Origin: Nitrosomonas sp.
GTDB lineage: Bacteria > Pseudomonadota > Gammaproteobacteria > Burkholderiales > Nitrosomonadaceae
Reading direction: 5' to 3'
NCBI GenBank assembly: GCA_024281675.1
Contig: JAMXAG010000001.1
Span: 434,001-498,000 of the forward strand
DNA length: 64,000 nucleotides
In this document: positions 46,528 to 56,563 of the stretch, piece by piece
Numbering within the stretch: position 1 is the stretch's first letter
How the letters are laid out: each line of letters starts with the position of its first letter
Program-made: the position numbers and the translations under genes
Notes under the pieces: generated by a model
What the model saw: the letters and a program-made list of their open reading frames with translations, nothing else
The model's database searches: none
Told to the model about the DNA's origin: nothing

Positions 46528-47328
46528 ATGAATCGAATTGCTCAAACATTTGCAAATCTGAAGAAGCAAAATCGCAAGGCACTTATTCCATTTATCACTG
46601 CGGGCGATCCATATCCAGAAGTGACCGTCCAACTGATGCATCAATTGGTGCAATCGGGTGCTGATATCATTGAACTGGGGGTCCCTTTTTCCGATCCTAT
46701 GGCAGATGGTCCAACAATACAAAGATCAACCGAGCGTGCTTTGAAACATCAAGTTAGCCTTAATAAGGTGCTAGATCTTGTTGGGGAATTTAGAAAAATA
46801 GATGTTAATACACCAGTTGTTTTGATGGGTTACGCCAATCCAGTCGAAGCATTGGGGTACGAGGCTTTTGCAAGCAAAGCAAAAAAATGCGGTGTTGATG
46901 GAATATTGATTGTGGACTATCCTCCGGAAGAGTCAGGAGAGTGGGTAGAATGCCTTAATGAATATGGCATCGACGCCATTTTCTTGTTATCTCCAACTAC
47001 ACCGAAATCGCGGATTGAGCATGTGGCTAAACTCGCCAAGGGCTATGTATATTATGTTTCATTAAAAGGGGTGACCGGTGCATCGCATCTCGATCTTGAA
47101 AATGTAAACATGATGTTGAAAGAGTTACGCCAACATATTGCGATTCCTATTGGTGTTGGGTTTGGTATACGCGATGGTGCTACGGCTCGGGTTGTAGCTA
47201 ACTTGGCTGATGCGGTGGTGATAGGGAGTCGAATTATTGAAGAAATTGAGCATGCGAAGCAAGACGACTTATTAGCAAAAGTAGGGTTACTACTGACGAG
47301 TTTTCGTAAGGCAATGGACGAACATTAA
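46528..47328 (+). CDS. trpA: Tryptophan synthase alpha chain
   Basis: TrpA, 266 residues, releases indole from indole-glycerol phosphate. The catalytic residues E49 and D60 are in place (IIELGVPFSDPMADGP). PFITAGDP and IGVGFGIRDG are the family signatures. The frame is open from 46462, but the ATG at 46528 gives the standard N-terminus (MNRIAQTFANLK) and avoids an overlap with trpB. accD follows 36 bp after the stop. Confidence 0.97.
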   Translation: MNRIAQTFANLKKQNRKALIPFITAGDPYPEVTVQLMHQLVQSGADIIELGVPFSDPMADGPTIQRSTERALKHQVSLNKVLDLVGEFRKIDVNTPVVLMGYANPVEALGYEAFASKAKKCGVDGILIVDYPPEESGEWVECLNEYGIDAIFLLSPTTPKSRIEHVAKLAKGYVYYVSLKGVTGASHLDLENVNMMLKELRQHIAIPIGVGFGIRDGATARVVANLADAVVIGSRIIEEIEHAKQDDLLAKVGLLLTSFRKAMDEH

Positions 47329-47364
47329 CAGAATGATGAACGAATTTTTCCGCATAACATACGT

Positions 47365-48234
47365 ATGAGTTGGTTTCAAAAAATAATTCCACCTAAAATC
47401 AAGAAAAAGGGAACCGGTGAAAAGAAAATTGTACCGGAAGGTTTGTGGAGCAAATGTAAAAATTGTGAGGCCGTACTTTACTATTCGGATCTTGCAAAGA
47501 ATCTGAACGTTTGTCCGAGGTGCGGTTACCATAATCGTATTTCTGCGCGTAACCGAATTGATTGGTTATTGGATCCTGATCATCGTATAGAAATCGGTGC
47601 TGAAGTAATTGCCATTGATGCGCTGAAGTTTAAAGATAGCAAGCGGTATGTTGATCGTTTAACGCAAGCGAAAGAAAGTACTGAAGAGAATGATTCCTTG
47701 GTGGTCATGCAAGGAAAAATTAAAGATCTTCCGATTGTTGTGGCTGTGTTTGAATTTGGTTTTATGGGCGGATCGATGGGCTCAGTGGTGGGCGAGCGCT
47801 TTGTTAGAGGTATACAAGCGTGTATTGATCAGCATATGCCTTTTGTATGTTTTAGTGCCAGCGGCGGTGCTCGTATGCAGGAGGGTTTATTTTCATTGAT
47901 GCAGATGGCAAAAACATCTGCAGCGTTAACGCGCTTAAGTCATCGTAAGTTGCCTTTTATCTCTGTTCTGACAGATCCTACTATGGGCGGTGTTTCAGCT
48001 AGTTTTGCTTTCATCGGCGATATCGTGATAGCTGAGCCTGGTGCATTGATCGGTTTTGCAGGGCCGCGCGTAATCGAGCAAACAGTTCGTCAGACGCTTC
48101 CAGAAGGTTTTCAGCGCTCAGAATTTTTATTGGAACACGGTGCAATTGATATGATTGTTGATCGCCGGCAAATGCGCGAGAAGATCGCCAATTTATGTAT
48201 ACAATTGATGTGCTGGTCGGATCCTGTGAACTAA
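47365..48234 (+). CDS. accD: Acetyl-CoA carboxylase carboxyltransferase subunit beta
   Basis: AccD, 289 residues, the zinc-containing beta subunit of the carboxyltransferase that makes malonyl-CoA. The four zinc-ribbon cysteines are C31, C34, C50 and C53. [16 protein letters not shown] and the oxyanion-hole region [13 protein letters not shown] identify the crotonase fold, and [23 protein letters not shown] is conserved. Its usual neighbour folC starts 34 bp later. Confidence 0.97.
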   Translation: MSWFQKIIPPKIKKKGTGEKKIVPEGLWSKCKNCEAVLYYSDLAKNLNVCPRCGYHNRISARNRIDWLLDPDHRIEIGAEVIAIDALKFKDSKRYVDRLTQAKESTEENDSLVVMQGKIKDLPIVVAVFEFGFMGGSMGSVVGERFVRGIQACIDQHMPFVCFSASGGARMQEGLFSLMQMAKTSAALTRLSHRKLPFISVLTDPTMGGVSASFAFIGDIVIAEPGALIGFAGPRVIEQTVRQTLPEGFQRSEFLLEHGAIDMIVDRRQMREKIANLCIQLMCWSDPVN

Positions 48235-48268
48235 CTTAATGTTTTTTAGCGATTATAATCTGTATTGA

Positions 48269-49573
48269 TTGGCCAGGAGTTCAGACATCCATTCTTCATT
48301 ACGCTCATTGTCTGATTGGTTAGCCTATCTTGAGGCTATTCATCCAAAAATGATTGATATGGGTTTGGAGCGGGTTAGTCGCGTTAAGGAACAACTCAGT
48401 TTAAATCCTAAATTCCCTCTCATTATCGTCGCCGGTACAAACGGTAAAGGCTCAGTATGCGTCATACTTGAGGCTATCCTAACGAGAGCGGGTTATCGCG
48501 TAGGATGCTATACTTCGCCCCATTTGTTGCGGTATAACGAACGAATGCGCATCAACAAAGTAGAAGTTGATGATGAAAGCTTATGTCGAGTATTTGGGCG
48601 AATCAATGAAGCTAGAGAAGCCTGTCAAGCATCGCTGACCTTTTTTGAATTTGGTACCCTAGCGGCAATGGATTGGTTTATTCGATCCGAGGTAGAGGTA
48701 GCAATTTTAGAGATTGGATTAGGTGGTCGCTTGGATGCAGTTAATGTATTTTCTCCAGATTGTTCTATTGTAACGAGTATCGATTTTGATCATATGGAGT
48801 ATCTCGGTAATAGCCGTGAAAAAATAGGCTGTGAAAAGGTCGCTATCTTTAGAAACGGAAAACCTGCGATTTGCGCTGAGACCGATTTGCCAAGTGCGGT
48901 ATGGCAACAAATCAACCAAATCGATCCTGATTTGTTGTTGCTGAATAAACAATTCGGTTATGTTGATAAGTCGTCGCAATGGGATTATTGGGGGCCAAAA
49001 GATTGTCGGTATTCTCTTCCTTTTCCTGCACTCCGGGGTCAGAAGCAATTACAAAATGCTAGTACTTGCTTAGCTGCCTTGGATACACTTCAGACCCAAT
49101 TGCCGGTGACGATGCAAAATATTCGTGATGGATTGAATGAGGCTGTCATACCGGGAAGATTTCAAGTCATATCTACACATCCGATGATTATTCTCGATGT
49201 GGCGCATAATCCAGCTGCGGCTGAAGTGCTATCGGATAACTTGGCAGCAACTAGACCGACTGGAAAAACTTATGCGGTTTTTGCTATGCTTGCAGATAAA
49301 GATATATCGGGTGTCGTTTCACACATAAAACAGCAGGTTGATGTCTGGCTGGTTTCATCCGTTCATTCCGAACGTGCAGCAACGACGGATTATATTTGTA
49401 GCCGGCTATATGATGCCGGTATTAGCACTGACAAAAATGTTGTCTTGTCATTTTTAAATGTGATTGATGCGTTCGTTTTTGCCTGTGGACGGGCGACTAA
49501 AAATGATAGAATTTGTGTGTTTGGATCCTTCTATACGGTGGGTGATGTACTGAGGCACTGGAAGACGCTTTGA
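48269..49573 (+). CDS. folC: Bifunctional folylpolyglutamate / dihydrofolate synthase
   Basis: FolC, up to 434 residues, an Mur-ligase-family enzyme that adds glutamate to folates and makes dihydrofolate. The P-loop is VAGTNGKGSVCVILE, followed by GCYTSPHLLRYNERMRI, EIGLGGRLDAVN and FDHMEYLG. The C-terminal domain has LDVAHNPAAAEVL. The start is unclear: TTG at 48269 is open, but the only good ribosome site (CCAGGAG) lies just after it, pointing to a start near 48287-48308 (ATC or TTG). It is followed at 24 bp by the SPOR-domain gene. Confidence 0.94.
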   Translation: MARSSDIHSSLRSLSDWLAYLEAIHPKMIDMGLERVSRVKEQLSLNPKFPLIIVAGTNGKGSVCVILEAILTRAGYRVGCYTSPHLLRYNERMRINKVEVDDESLCRVFGRINEAREACQASLTFFEFGTLAAMDWFIRSEVEVAILEIGLGGRLDAVNVFSPDCSIVTSIDFDHMEYLGNSREKIGCEKVAIFRNGKPAICAETDLPSAVWQQINQIDPDLLLLNKQFGYVDKSSQWDYWGPKDCRYSLPFPALRGQKQLQNASTCLAALDTLQTQLPVTMQNIRDGLNEAVIPGRFQVISTHPMIILDVAHNPAAAEVLSDNLAATRPTGKTYAVFAMLADKDISGVVSHIKQQVDVWLVSSVHSERAATTDYICSRLYDAGISTDKNVVLSFLNVIDAFVFACGRATKNDRICVFGSFYTVGDVLRHWKTL

Positions 49574-49596
49574 AAGATATTTTCATTGGATTATAA

Positions 49597-50337
49597 ATGA
49601 ACAAAAATATTAGTGAAGAAGAGTTATTGCTGCGAAAACGCGCAAGAAGGCGACTGGTTGGGGCGATTGTTTTGGTGATAGTTTCGATCATCGTGCTGCC
49701 GGCTATTTTTGATGAGCCCAAAATAGGTAATGGACAGCAGGAAGTCGTTATTAATTTGCCTGATGCAGAGAGGGATAACAGCAATGTTCAAATTCATTTG
49801 CCTAAACAACCTGTTTCATCGAGTGATCTGACTCAAAAAGCAAATCAGCTTCCTGATTCAATTCCTACTCATGATCCGAGCAAAGAGAATACTTCATTCG
49901 TAGACGATTTTGAAGCAATTCATGACGAGCAAAAACGTCTTCCTATACCTGGTATCAAGCCAAAAATAGATGCTAAGCGTGTAACGGTTGTAATGGAAGC
50001 AAAGTCTTCGGCAGCCTCCACAATCCATATTTCAAATAGCGCGGCAAATCACTCAAATACTACTGCCAATACTACTGGCGATGTCATTGGTACGACTGAA
50101 ATTCCTAAAGGGGGTGTAGTGATACAGTTGGGGGCTTTTTCTGATCAATCAAAAGCTAAACAGCAATTAGAAAATTTGATTATGAGTGGTTTCCGAGCTT
50201 ACACAGAGGTTGTTAAAACCAGTAGCGGCGAAGTGACTCGCGTACGGATTGGACCGTTAGCTTCAAGAAGTGTTGCTGAGAATGAATTAAAGAAACTGAA
50301 CAAATTGGGTTTTGATGGTGTGATCACTTCCAAATAA
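49597..50337 (+). CDS. SPOR-domain membrane protein (DedD-like)
   Basis: A 246-residue protein with a basic cytoplasmic N-terminus (LLRKRARRR), one membrane helix (LVGAIVLVIVSIIVLPAIF) and a Ser/Pro-rich periplasmic linker. The C-terminal SPOR domain lies at about 168-246 (VVIQLGAFSDQSKAKQQLENL ... RVRIGPLASRSVAENELKKL). SPOR domains bind denuded septal glycan, so it probably acts in cell division like DedD. The position between folC and cvpA is the same as that of dedD in E. coli and the common order in betaproteobacteria. Confidence 0.88.
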   Translation: MNKNISEEELLLRKRARRRLVGAIVLVIVSIIVLPAIFDEPKIGNGQQEVVINLPDAERDNSNVQIHLPKQPVSSSDLTQKANQLPDSIPTHDPSKENTSFVDDFEAIHDEQKRLPIPGIKPKIDAKRVTVVMEAKSSAASTIHISNSAANHSNTTANTTGDVIGTTEIPKGGVVIQLGAFSDQSKAKQQLENLIMSGFRAYTEVVKTSSGEVTRVRIGPLASRSVAENELKKLNKLGFDGVITSK

Positions 50338-50412
50338 TGAAGTGATTATTGGCATTTAAGCATTTGTTGTTAGAAACATAGGATTTTGATATACGAGAAC
50401 GATTTCTTGGCA

Positions 50413-50919
50413 ATGACTGTTTTTGACTATGTTGTTTGCGTTATTTTTTTTGTATCGGTTATTTTAGGCATCACCCGAGGATTCGTTCGTGAGGTGCTGT
50501 CAATTGCCGGCTGGGTTGCGGCATTTGTTGTAGCAGGTGCGTATACATCCTATTTTGTACAGTTTCTTCCAGATGCTGTAGTAGGTGAGACATTGCGGTT
50601 TTTAGTTACTTTTGTGCTGGTATTTCTCACGGTATTAGTGAATACTGCATTACTTACGATGTTACTGACTGCTTTGATCAAAAATATCGGATTGGGATTT
50701 ATTGATCGACTATTCGGTTCTCTGTTTGGTTTTTTAAGGGCATTGATTATCGTGACTGTCATTGTGATCATAGCTGGATTGACAAAGATTCCGACTCAAT
50801 CGTTTTGGCAACAGGCCTATTTCAGTATGCCATTAGAAATGGTGGCAAGTCGGGTTGTGACTTGGTTGCCAGAAGATCTAGCAAAACATATTAATTTCGA
50901 TAGAAAAGAGAGTTATTGA
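50413..50919 (+). CDS. cvpA: CvpA family membrane protein
   Basis: CvpA, about 168 residues, an inner-membrane protein with four predicted helices; it starts MTVFDYVVCVIFFVSVILGITRGFVREVLS, which is diagnostic. E. coli cvpA is needed for colicin V production and for purine-related phenotypes, and it lies before purF as here. An in-frame TTG at 50386 would add nine residues; the ATG at 50413 gives the family start but no strong ribosome site. purF follows 82 bp later. Confidence 0.9.
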   Translation: MTVFDYVVCVIFFVSVILGITRGFVREVLSIAGWVAAFVVAGAYTSYFVQFLPDAVVGETLRFLVTFVLVFLTVLVNTALLTMLLTALIKNIGLGFIDRLFGSLFGFLRALIIVTVIVIIAGLTKIPTQSFWQQAYFSMPLEMVASRVVTWLPEDLAKHINFDRKESY

Positions 50920-51001
50920 TTTTTAAAATTTATTTGTACTTTTTTGGTAATTTTGTTTGTTATTGACGAGTGCAAGTAAGCGAAACGAATGAGGTTTCTT
51001 T

Positions 51002-52519
51002 ATGTGCGGAATTTTGGGTGTGGTTGCGCAATCACCTGTTAATCAATTGCTCTATGATGGATTGCTAACACTACAGCATCGTGGACAAGATGCGAGTGGT
51101 ATTGTTACAGCGCAACACAATACCTTTCATATGCATAAAGGTCTTGGTATGGTGCGAGATGTGTTTCGTACCCGGAATATGCGTGCTCTCGTTGGTAATA
51201 TGGGAATTGGTCATGTGCGCTATCCGACAGCCGGATCTGCAAGTTCATCAGCCGAAGCGCAACCATTCTATGTCAACTCGCCATTTGGTGTAGTTTTAGG
51301 TCACAATGGAAATCTCACGAATGCGGTGGAGTTGAATGAAGAGTTATTCCGAGCCGATCTGCGTCATGTCAATACCAATTCCGATTCTGAAGTGTTACTC
51401 AATGTTTTAGCGCATGAATTACAAGCGAGTACGCGTAATTATCAATTGGATCCCGAGACTATTTTTGCTGCTGTAGCGGGCGTGCATAAACGCTGTCGAG
51501 GTGCGTATGCCGTAGTCGCCATGATTGCGGGGTATGGATTATTGGCGTTTCGAGATCCATTTGGTATCAGGCCACTGGTTTTTGGCTCGATAGAAAATGA
51601 ATATGGAACAGAATTTTTGGTATCGTCAGAAAGTGCCGCATTAGATACACTTGGTTTTAAGCTGATTCGAGATGTTAAGCCGGGAGAGGCAATTTTTATT
51701 GATGAAGGCGGCAATTTTTATAGTAAACAATGCGCGATGGAGCATTCTTCGAATCCCTGCATATTCGAATATGTTTATATGGCGCGCCCCGATTCCGTGA
51801 TGGATGGTATTTCAGTGTATGAGACACGATTGAATATGGGTGAGCATCTGGCTGAGAAAATTAAGAAATCCATGCATCATTTGGATATTGATGTAGTGAT
51901 CCCGATACCGGATTCTAGTCGTCCGAGTGCATTACAGCTGGCTTATCAATTGGGTGTTAACTTTCGCGAAGGGTTTGTAAAGAATCGTTATGTTGGGCGA
52001 ACTTTCATCATGCCCGGTCAGCAATTACGCCGCAAATCTGTCAAACAAAAACTTAATGCAATTAGCGTGGAATTTCGTGGGAAAAATGTTTTGCTGGTTG
52101 ATGATTCTATTGTGCGCGGTACGACTAGCCGTGAAATTGTGCAGATGGGCAGGGAAGCGGGCGCTAACAAAATCTATTTTGCTTCTGCGGCGCCACCGGT
52201 TAGATTCCCTAATGTGTATGGAATCGATATGCCGACAAGGCAGGAATTGATCGCAACAGACCGCAGTACGGATGAGATCTGCCAAGAAATTGGTGCCGAT
52301 TATCTGGTATTTCAGGATTTAGATGCACTTAAATTGGCTGTTTCAAAGGCATTGCCTAAAGTAGATAGATTTGAAACCTCTTGTTTTGATGGAGTTTATT
52401 TAACTAGAGATGTGACTGCGGAATACCTAAAACGGATTGAGTTACAGCGAGCTTGTCCGCCATTAACACGTTCTCATTCTAATACGCAGCTAGATTTGAG
52501 TCTGGTGGTTTCTGATTGA
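51002..52519 (+). CDS. purF: Amidophosphoribosyltransferase
   Basis: PurF, 505 residues, commits PRPP to purine synthesis using glutamine. The N-terminal nucleophile Cys follows the initiator Met (MCGILGVVA). The glutaminase domain has [18 protein letters not shown]-like and GHNGNLTNA motifs. The PRPP site is [31 protein letters not shown] and [14 protein letters not shown] are family signatures. The cvpA-purF-metZ order is classical for betaproteobacteria. Confidence 0.97.
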   Translation: MCGILGVVAQSPVNQLLYDGLLTLQHRGQDASGIVTAQHNTFHMHKGLGMVRDVFRTRNMRALVGNMGIGHVRYPTAGSASSSAEAQPFYVNSPFGVVLGHNGNLTNAVELNEELFRADLRHVNTNSDSEVLLNVLAHELQASTRNYQLDPETIFAAVAGVHKRCRGAYAVVAMIAGYGLLAFRDPFGIRPLVFGSIENEYGTEFLVSSESAALDTLGFKLIRDVKPGEAIFIDEGGNFYSKQCAMEHSSNPCIFEYVYMARPDSVMDGISVYETRLNMGEHLAEKIKKSMHHLDIDVVIPIPDSSRPSALQLAYQLGVNFREGFVKNRYVGRTFIMPGQQLRRKSVKQKLNAISVEFRGKNVLLVDDSIVRGTTSREIVQMGREAGANKIYFASAAPPVRFPNVYGIDMPTRQELIATDRSTDEICQEIGADYLVFQDLDALKLAVSKALPKVDRFETSCFDGVYLTRDVTAEYLKRIELQRACPPLTRSHSNTQLDLSLVVSD

Positions 52520-52623
52520 TTTTCCCAAAATTTCAATGTATCCATAGTAGAGTTATTAATTGATATAGCACGTATCACAATCTGATGTCGGGTTTCTAAT
52601 TATTTATTTGGGGCGCTATCTAT

Positions 52624-53799
52624 ATGTCTGATCATTTGCAACCGGAAACGCTCGCGCTGCATACCGGTATTCATCGCAGCCAATTTAACGAACATTCCGA
52701 AGCAATGTATCTGACGTCGAGTTACATTTTTGATAGCGCAGCGCAAGCAGCAGCCCGTTTTTCCGGGAGCGAACCAGGAAATATTTATTCACGATTTACC
52801 AATCCTACTGTGACGGCATTTGAGGAACGCCTTGCTGTGCTTGAAGGAGCAGAGACATGTATTGCCACTTCGTCGGGTATGTCTGCGATACTTTCATGCG
52901 TGATGGGTTTGCTTGCTGCGGGTGATCACATCGTTGCATCCAGGAGCTTGTTCGGTTCTACGGTTAATCTGTTTAATAATATTCTGAAGAAATTTAACAT
53001 CGACACCACCTTTGTATCGGCCACTGATGTTTCTTCCTGGCAAGCCGCGATTCAACCGAATACTAAACTTTTTTTTCTTGAAACTCCTTCCAATCCGTTG
53101 ACGGAAATATCGGATATTGCCGCATTATCAGCCGTCGCTCGGAAGTCAGGGATTTTGTTGGCTGTCGATAATTGTTTTTGTACACCTGTGCTACAGAAAC
53201 CTCTTGAATTGGGCGCCGATATTGTTATCCATTCTGCTACTAAATATCTGGAAGGGCAAGGTAGAGTATTGGGTGGGGCTGTATTAGGTAAACGAGATTT
53301 GTTGATGGATGGTGGTGTTTTTGGTTTTTTGCGCACGGCTGGTCCTACGCTCAGTGCATTTAATGCCTGGGTGATCATGAAGGGACTTGAAACGCTCAAA
53401 GTACGTATGGAAGCACATTCGGCTCATGCATTGGAAATGGCAAAATGGTTGGAATCTCAACCGAATGTGATGAGGGTGTTTTATCCAGGATTGGTATCAC
53501 ATGCTCAGCATGAACTTGCAAAGAAACAACAAAAAACAGGTGGCGGCGTTGTTGCTTTTGAAGTAAAAGGTGGAAAGGAAGCGGCGTGGCGAGTAATTGA
53601 TTCAACTCAGTTGATTTCGATAACAGCCAATCTGGGAGATACTAAAAGTACGCTAACTCACCCGGCGACCACCACGCATGCGAGAATTAGCCAAGATGCT
53701 CGTGATGCTGCAGGTATTTCTGATGGGTTGTTGCGGATTGCTGTTGGATTAGAGGCTGTCCAAGACCTGCAGGGCGATCTCGCGCGTGGTCTCTGCTAG
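52624..53799 (+). CDS. metZ: O-succinylhomoserine sulfhydrylase
   Basis: MetZ, 391 residues, PLP gamma-family enzyme that makes homocysteine from O-succinylhomoserine and sulfide. The PLP lysine is K207 in HSATKYLEGQGRVLGGAV. The N-terminal LHTGIHRSQFNEHSEAMYLTSSYIFDSA and SGSEPGNIYSRFTNPT segments, and SNPLTEISDI, are those of MetZ rather than MetB. It follows purF by 104 bp. Its stop is 13 bp from the stop of the convergent S8 peptidase gene. Confidence 0.94.
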   Translation: MSDHLQPETLALHTGIHRSQFNEHSEAMYLTSSYIFDSAAQAAARFSGSEPGNIYSRFTNPTVTAFEERLAVLEGAETCIATSSGMSAILSCVMGLLAAGDHIVASRSLFGSTVNLFNNILKKFNIDTTFVSATDVSSWQAAIQPNTKLFFLETPSNPLTEISDIAALSAVARKSGILLAVDNCFCTPVLQKPLELGADIVIHSATKYLEGQGRVLGGAVLGKRDLLMDGGVFGFLRTAGPTLSAFNAWVIMKGLETLKVRMEAHSAHALEMAKWLESQPNVMRVFYPGLVSHAQHELAKKQQKTGGGVVAFEVKGGKEAAWRVIDSTQLISITANLGDTKSTLTHPATTTHARISQDARDAAGISDGLLRIAVGLEAVQDLQGDLARGLC

Positions 53800-53812
53800 A
53801 GTTGTAAGAACC

Positions 53813-55108
53813 CTAATAGTTATTTTCTGAAAGTACAATCGGGTTTTTCAATTTTCTTTTAAGAAAAACTTTATAGAAAGTGGGTTCATTTGCTTTTACT
53901 AAAAAATTAAAAATATCCTGGTTAGACAGTTTGCCATTCTTTTGTAACAATAAAGCAGCTAATCCAGAAACATGGGCGGTAGCAAGCGAGTTTCCGGAAA
54001 CGAAATCATAAGTGCCATTTGGTAATGTGGTTAAAATTTCATCCCCTGGCGCTGATACTGAAAAAATTAAATTGTTCTCCAACGTAGAATGTAGCGAGCG
54101 ATTTTTGATGCTGCGTACTCCGATGACGCCGGATTGCCGTGCCGGAAATCCAGATTTACTATCGTCTTTATCCGCTTCAGAAGCGATCACAATAATACCT
54201 TCTTGAACAGCTTTTTGGATTAATCTAGCTAGAAGTGGGTCATGTGGTCCGGTCAGGCTTAGATTCAGAATGTTCACTTTCATTTCAATAGCGGTATTGA
54301 TTGCTAATGCCAACGTAAAGGTATTACAAATCGCATCCATGTTTCCCGGTTTTAATTGCCAGCACGCTTTTAACGAGGTAATGCGACTATCGGGAGCAAT
54401 ACCGACGATTCCTTGTCCGTTGTTGGCTTTAGCAGCAATCACTCCTGCTACTGCTGTGCCATGAATATCAGCAGCTAAATCTGCCGATTTTTGAGTAACA
54501 AAATCTTTGCGTACTTGAATCTGGCCTTCTAAGTCAGGATGTTTTGCATCTACACCTGTATCGACAATTGCAATTGATATATTTTTTCCAGTAGTTTGAT
54601 CATGTATTTTGTCGAGATTGATTCCGTGAATATTACTTTGCAGACGGTAATAGGTGTCTGTAAAGTTATTGGCCATAATGGTAAAGGTACCCATGCTTTG
54701 AACATTACCGATCCGGTTATCTTTACTTAAGGAACTGATGATCTCGTTTATTGAATGATTTTCACTGATCAGATAAACGACGCAGTGTTCACCAATCTCC
54801 TTAATAGGCCATTGAGAAAGGATTTTTAGTTGATATTCACGTTCGATATCGGAAGCGACGCGTTTGCTCCAGGTTGAACTGTCGTATTCACCTCTACGGC
54901 GATAATATTGTTGAGATATTGATCCTACAGAAATACGATTAATGTGGCTATCAGCATAGGTTACTAAAATAATCCGATCAGCTTGTTTGTGATCAAATAG
55001 CTGAGGATCAATGAGTAACTTTTCGTCAGCGCTTAGCGCGGCAGAAGAAAACAATGATACTATCAAGCAAAACAAGCAAATTGACAGTGCGCGGCTGGTA
55101 AGTATCAT
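53813..55108 (-). CDS. S8 (subtilisin-like) peptidase with altered oxyanion residue
   Basis: A 431-residue exported subtilase. A signal peptide (~1-26) is followed by a propeptide-like region (45-150: DRIILVTYADSHINRI ... VVYLISENHSINEIISSL). The catalytic domain has D183 (AIVDTGVDAKHPDL), H216 (DIHGTAVAGVIAA) and S374 (GNSLATAHVSG). The usual oxyanion Asn of the AAGN motif appears to be Asp (D313 in IASEADKDD), so activity may be altered. It is the third gene of an ECF sigma/anti-sigma/peptidase operon, 8 bp after the anti-sigma gene, with ribosome site GGAGATCGT. Likely role: an envelope protease controlled by, or signalling to, the sigma factor. Confidence 0.85.
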   Translation of the reverse strand: MILTSRALSICLFCLIVSLFSSAALSADEKLLIDPQLFDHKQADRIILVTYADSHINRISVGSISQQYYRRRGEYDSSTWSKRVASDIEREYQLKILSQWPIKEIGEHCVVYLISENHSINEIISSLSKDNRIGNVQSMGTFTIMANNFTDTYYRLQSNIHGINLDKIHDQTTGKNISIAIVDTGVDAKHPDLEGQIQVRKDFVTQKSADLAADIHGTAVAGVIAAKANNGQGIVGIAPDSRITSLKACWQLKPGNMDAICNTFTLALAINTAIEMKVNILNLSLTGPHDPLLARLIQKAVQEGIIVIASEADKDDSKSGFPARQSGVIGVRSIKNRSLHSTLENNLIFSVSAPGDEILTTLPNGTYDFVSGNSLATAHVSGLAALLLQKNGKLSNQDIFNFLVKANEPTFYKVFLKRKLKNPIVLSENNY

Positions 55109-55116
55109 ACGATCTC

Positions 55117-55830
55117 CTAGTCAGATGCGGATCCCTGTGTTAGCCCAGCAAAAATGACCAAATTATGATTTTGCAGACGGGTAATGGATTCGTTAATCTC
55201 TTGCATACTTGCTTGATGATTACCGATTGCAACTTCGTAAACGCCATTTCTCGATGGTCCGTTGATGATATGGCCGGAAATACTGATCAGGATATCCTTT
55301 ATTTGTTGTGATGTTGCGTGCTCCGAAAAAACAACTCGAGCCAAGTTGTTTTCTCTGCCGATTCCTTCTGGGGAAGTGGCCAGTGTACGATAAACATTTG
55401 TCGATTCATGCATTTTAAATGGTGAGAAAATAAAAGGTACCGTTAGCATGATTATACCCGCCACTACCGCCGCATATTTAAGATAATTGAAACTAAAAAA
55501 GTTCGAACAAAAGAACTCAAACCTTTGTATCATTTTTCTTTGCTTGTTATGCTCGGAAATAACAGAAACTTTAGGTTGTTTCTCAATACGTTGTTTTAAT
55601 TGCGCAAATGAAATCTGAGCAGTTTGTTGCAGCAAATTTACTTGATTTACTTTCTCGAATATTTGTTGCTGCTGAGTTAACTCAATTTTGCAAGCAATAC
55701 AATTCTTGGCATGAATTCTAACTCTGTGTTCTTCAGTAGTATCCAAAGAATGATTAATATACCAAGGCAAAAGCTCCCATACTTCTTGGTGTTCACTTTT
55801 ATGAATCATTTTGTTGTCGGTAAGTGACAT
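55117..55830 (-). CDS. Zinc-finger anti-sigma factor with C-terminal propeptide-like domain
   Basis: A 237-residue predicted anti-sigma factor. The N-terminal zinc-binding motif HxxxCxxC is H40, C44 and C47 (RIHAKNCIAC), typical of ZAS-type anti-sigma domains. One membrane helix lies at about 113-130 (YAAVVAGIIMLTVPFIF). The periplasmic ~100 residues have the strand/helix pattern of a subtilase-propeptide-like domain (ARVVFSEHATSQQIKDILISISGHIINGPS, then YEVAI and LVIFAGL). It is 2 bp from the sigma gene and 8 bp from the S8 peptidase. Inferred role: membrane anchor that holds the ECF sigma factor until an envelope signal acts. Confidence 0.8.
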   Translation of the reverse strand: MSLTDNKMIHKSEHQEVWELLPWYINHSLDTTEEHRVRIHAKNCIACKIELTQQQQIFEKVNQVNLLQQTAQISFAQLKQRIEKQPKVSVISEHNKQRKMIQRFEFFCSNFFSFNYLKYAAVVAGIIMLTVPFIFSPFKMHESTNVYRTLATSPEGIGRENNLARVVFSEHATSQQIKDILISISGHIINGPSRNGVYEVAIGNHQASMQEINESITRLQNHNLVIFAGLTQGSASD

Positions 55831-55832
55831 GT

Positions 55833-56459
55833 TTAACTCCTGCCGTTATGATCATTATACAACTTTGTGAGAATTTTTCTTGCATGAAACATTCTTGTTT
55901 TTACCGTGTTTTCAGGACACTGCATGATTTCCGATATTTCCTGATAATGCAATCCTTGATAATAAGTCATTTCTACCACAGCACGTTGCTCGGTAGAGAG
56001 CTTGTCAAACGCAACCTCAAGCCAATTATTGATTTCAATTTCTGTTATCCAACTAGCGCTGCTATCAGGAAAATAATCTTGTTCATCCGTGAATTCGTCA
56101 GATTGTTCTTCCCTAATCCAGTTCTGACGTGAGCTTTTTAATGCTTTTAAATAAGCAATTCCCAAAATCCACGTTGAAGGACGGCATACCTGATCATAGC
56201 TCGAGGCTTTTTCCCAAACAACATACATCACATCATTGATGACTTCCTCTATGCCATTTAACCGTCGTGTTACATGAAAAATAAATTGATATAGCCGATT
56301 AAAATAAATTTTATAGAGTTGTTCAAATGCTTTTTCATCACCACCAGCAGTTTCTGCGATCAAATTCCGTTCAAGCGCATGCTGCTCTTTTGAGTGATAG
56401 GATGGTTGCGATTTTAGTCCTGATGAATCGCGCATATTGTCTGTAAAATCAATCTCCAT
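55833..56459 (-). CDS. ECF-type RNA polymerase sigma factor
   Basis: An extracytoplasmic-function sigma-70 factor of 208 residues. Region 2 (about 44-110) includes AFEQLYKIYFNRLYQFIFHV, EVINDVMYVVWEKASSY and STWILGIAYLKAL. Region 4 (about 145-198) has STEQRAVVEMTYYQGLHYQEISEIMQCPENTVKTRMFHARKIL with the helix-turn-helix. It starts the minus-strand unit sigma - anti-sigma - S8 peptidase, which ECF factors commonly autoregulate. Target genes are unknown; the adjacent TorF-like gene and the exported proteins to the right are candidates. Confidence 0.92.
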   Translation of the reverse strand: MEIDFTDNMRDSSGLKSQPSYHSKEQHALERNLIAETAGGDEKAFEQLYKIYFNRLYQFIFHVTRRLNGIEEVINDVMYVVWEKASSYDQVCRPSTWILGIAYLKALKSSRQNWIREEQSDEFTDEQDYFPDSSASWITEIEINNWLEVAFDKLSTEQRAVVEMTYYQGLHYQEISEIMQCPENTVKTRMFHARKILTKLYNDHNGRS

Positions 56460-56563
56460 TATTTAGTTTGCACTAATAAGATACATCACTTAATTATTGT
56501 TTTGTGACCGTGTATTCCTTATGCAACGCAAATAGTTCAATTTTTTTTGTAAATTGAAAAAAA

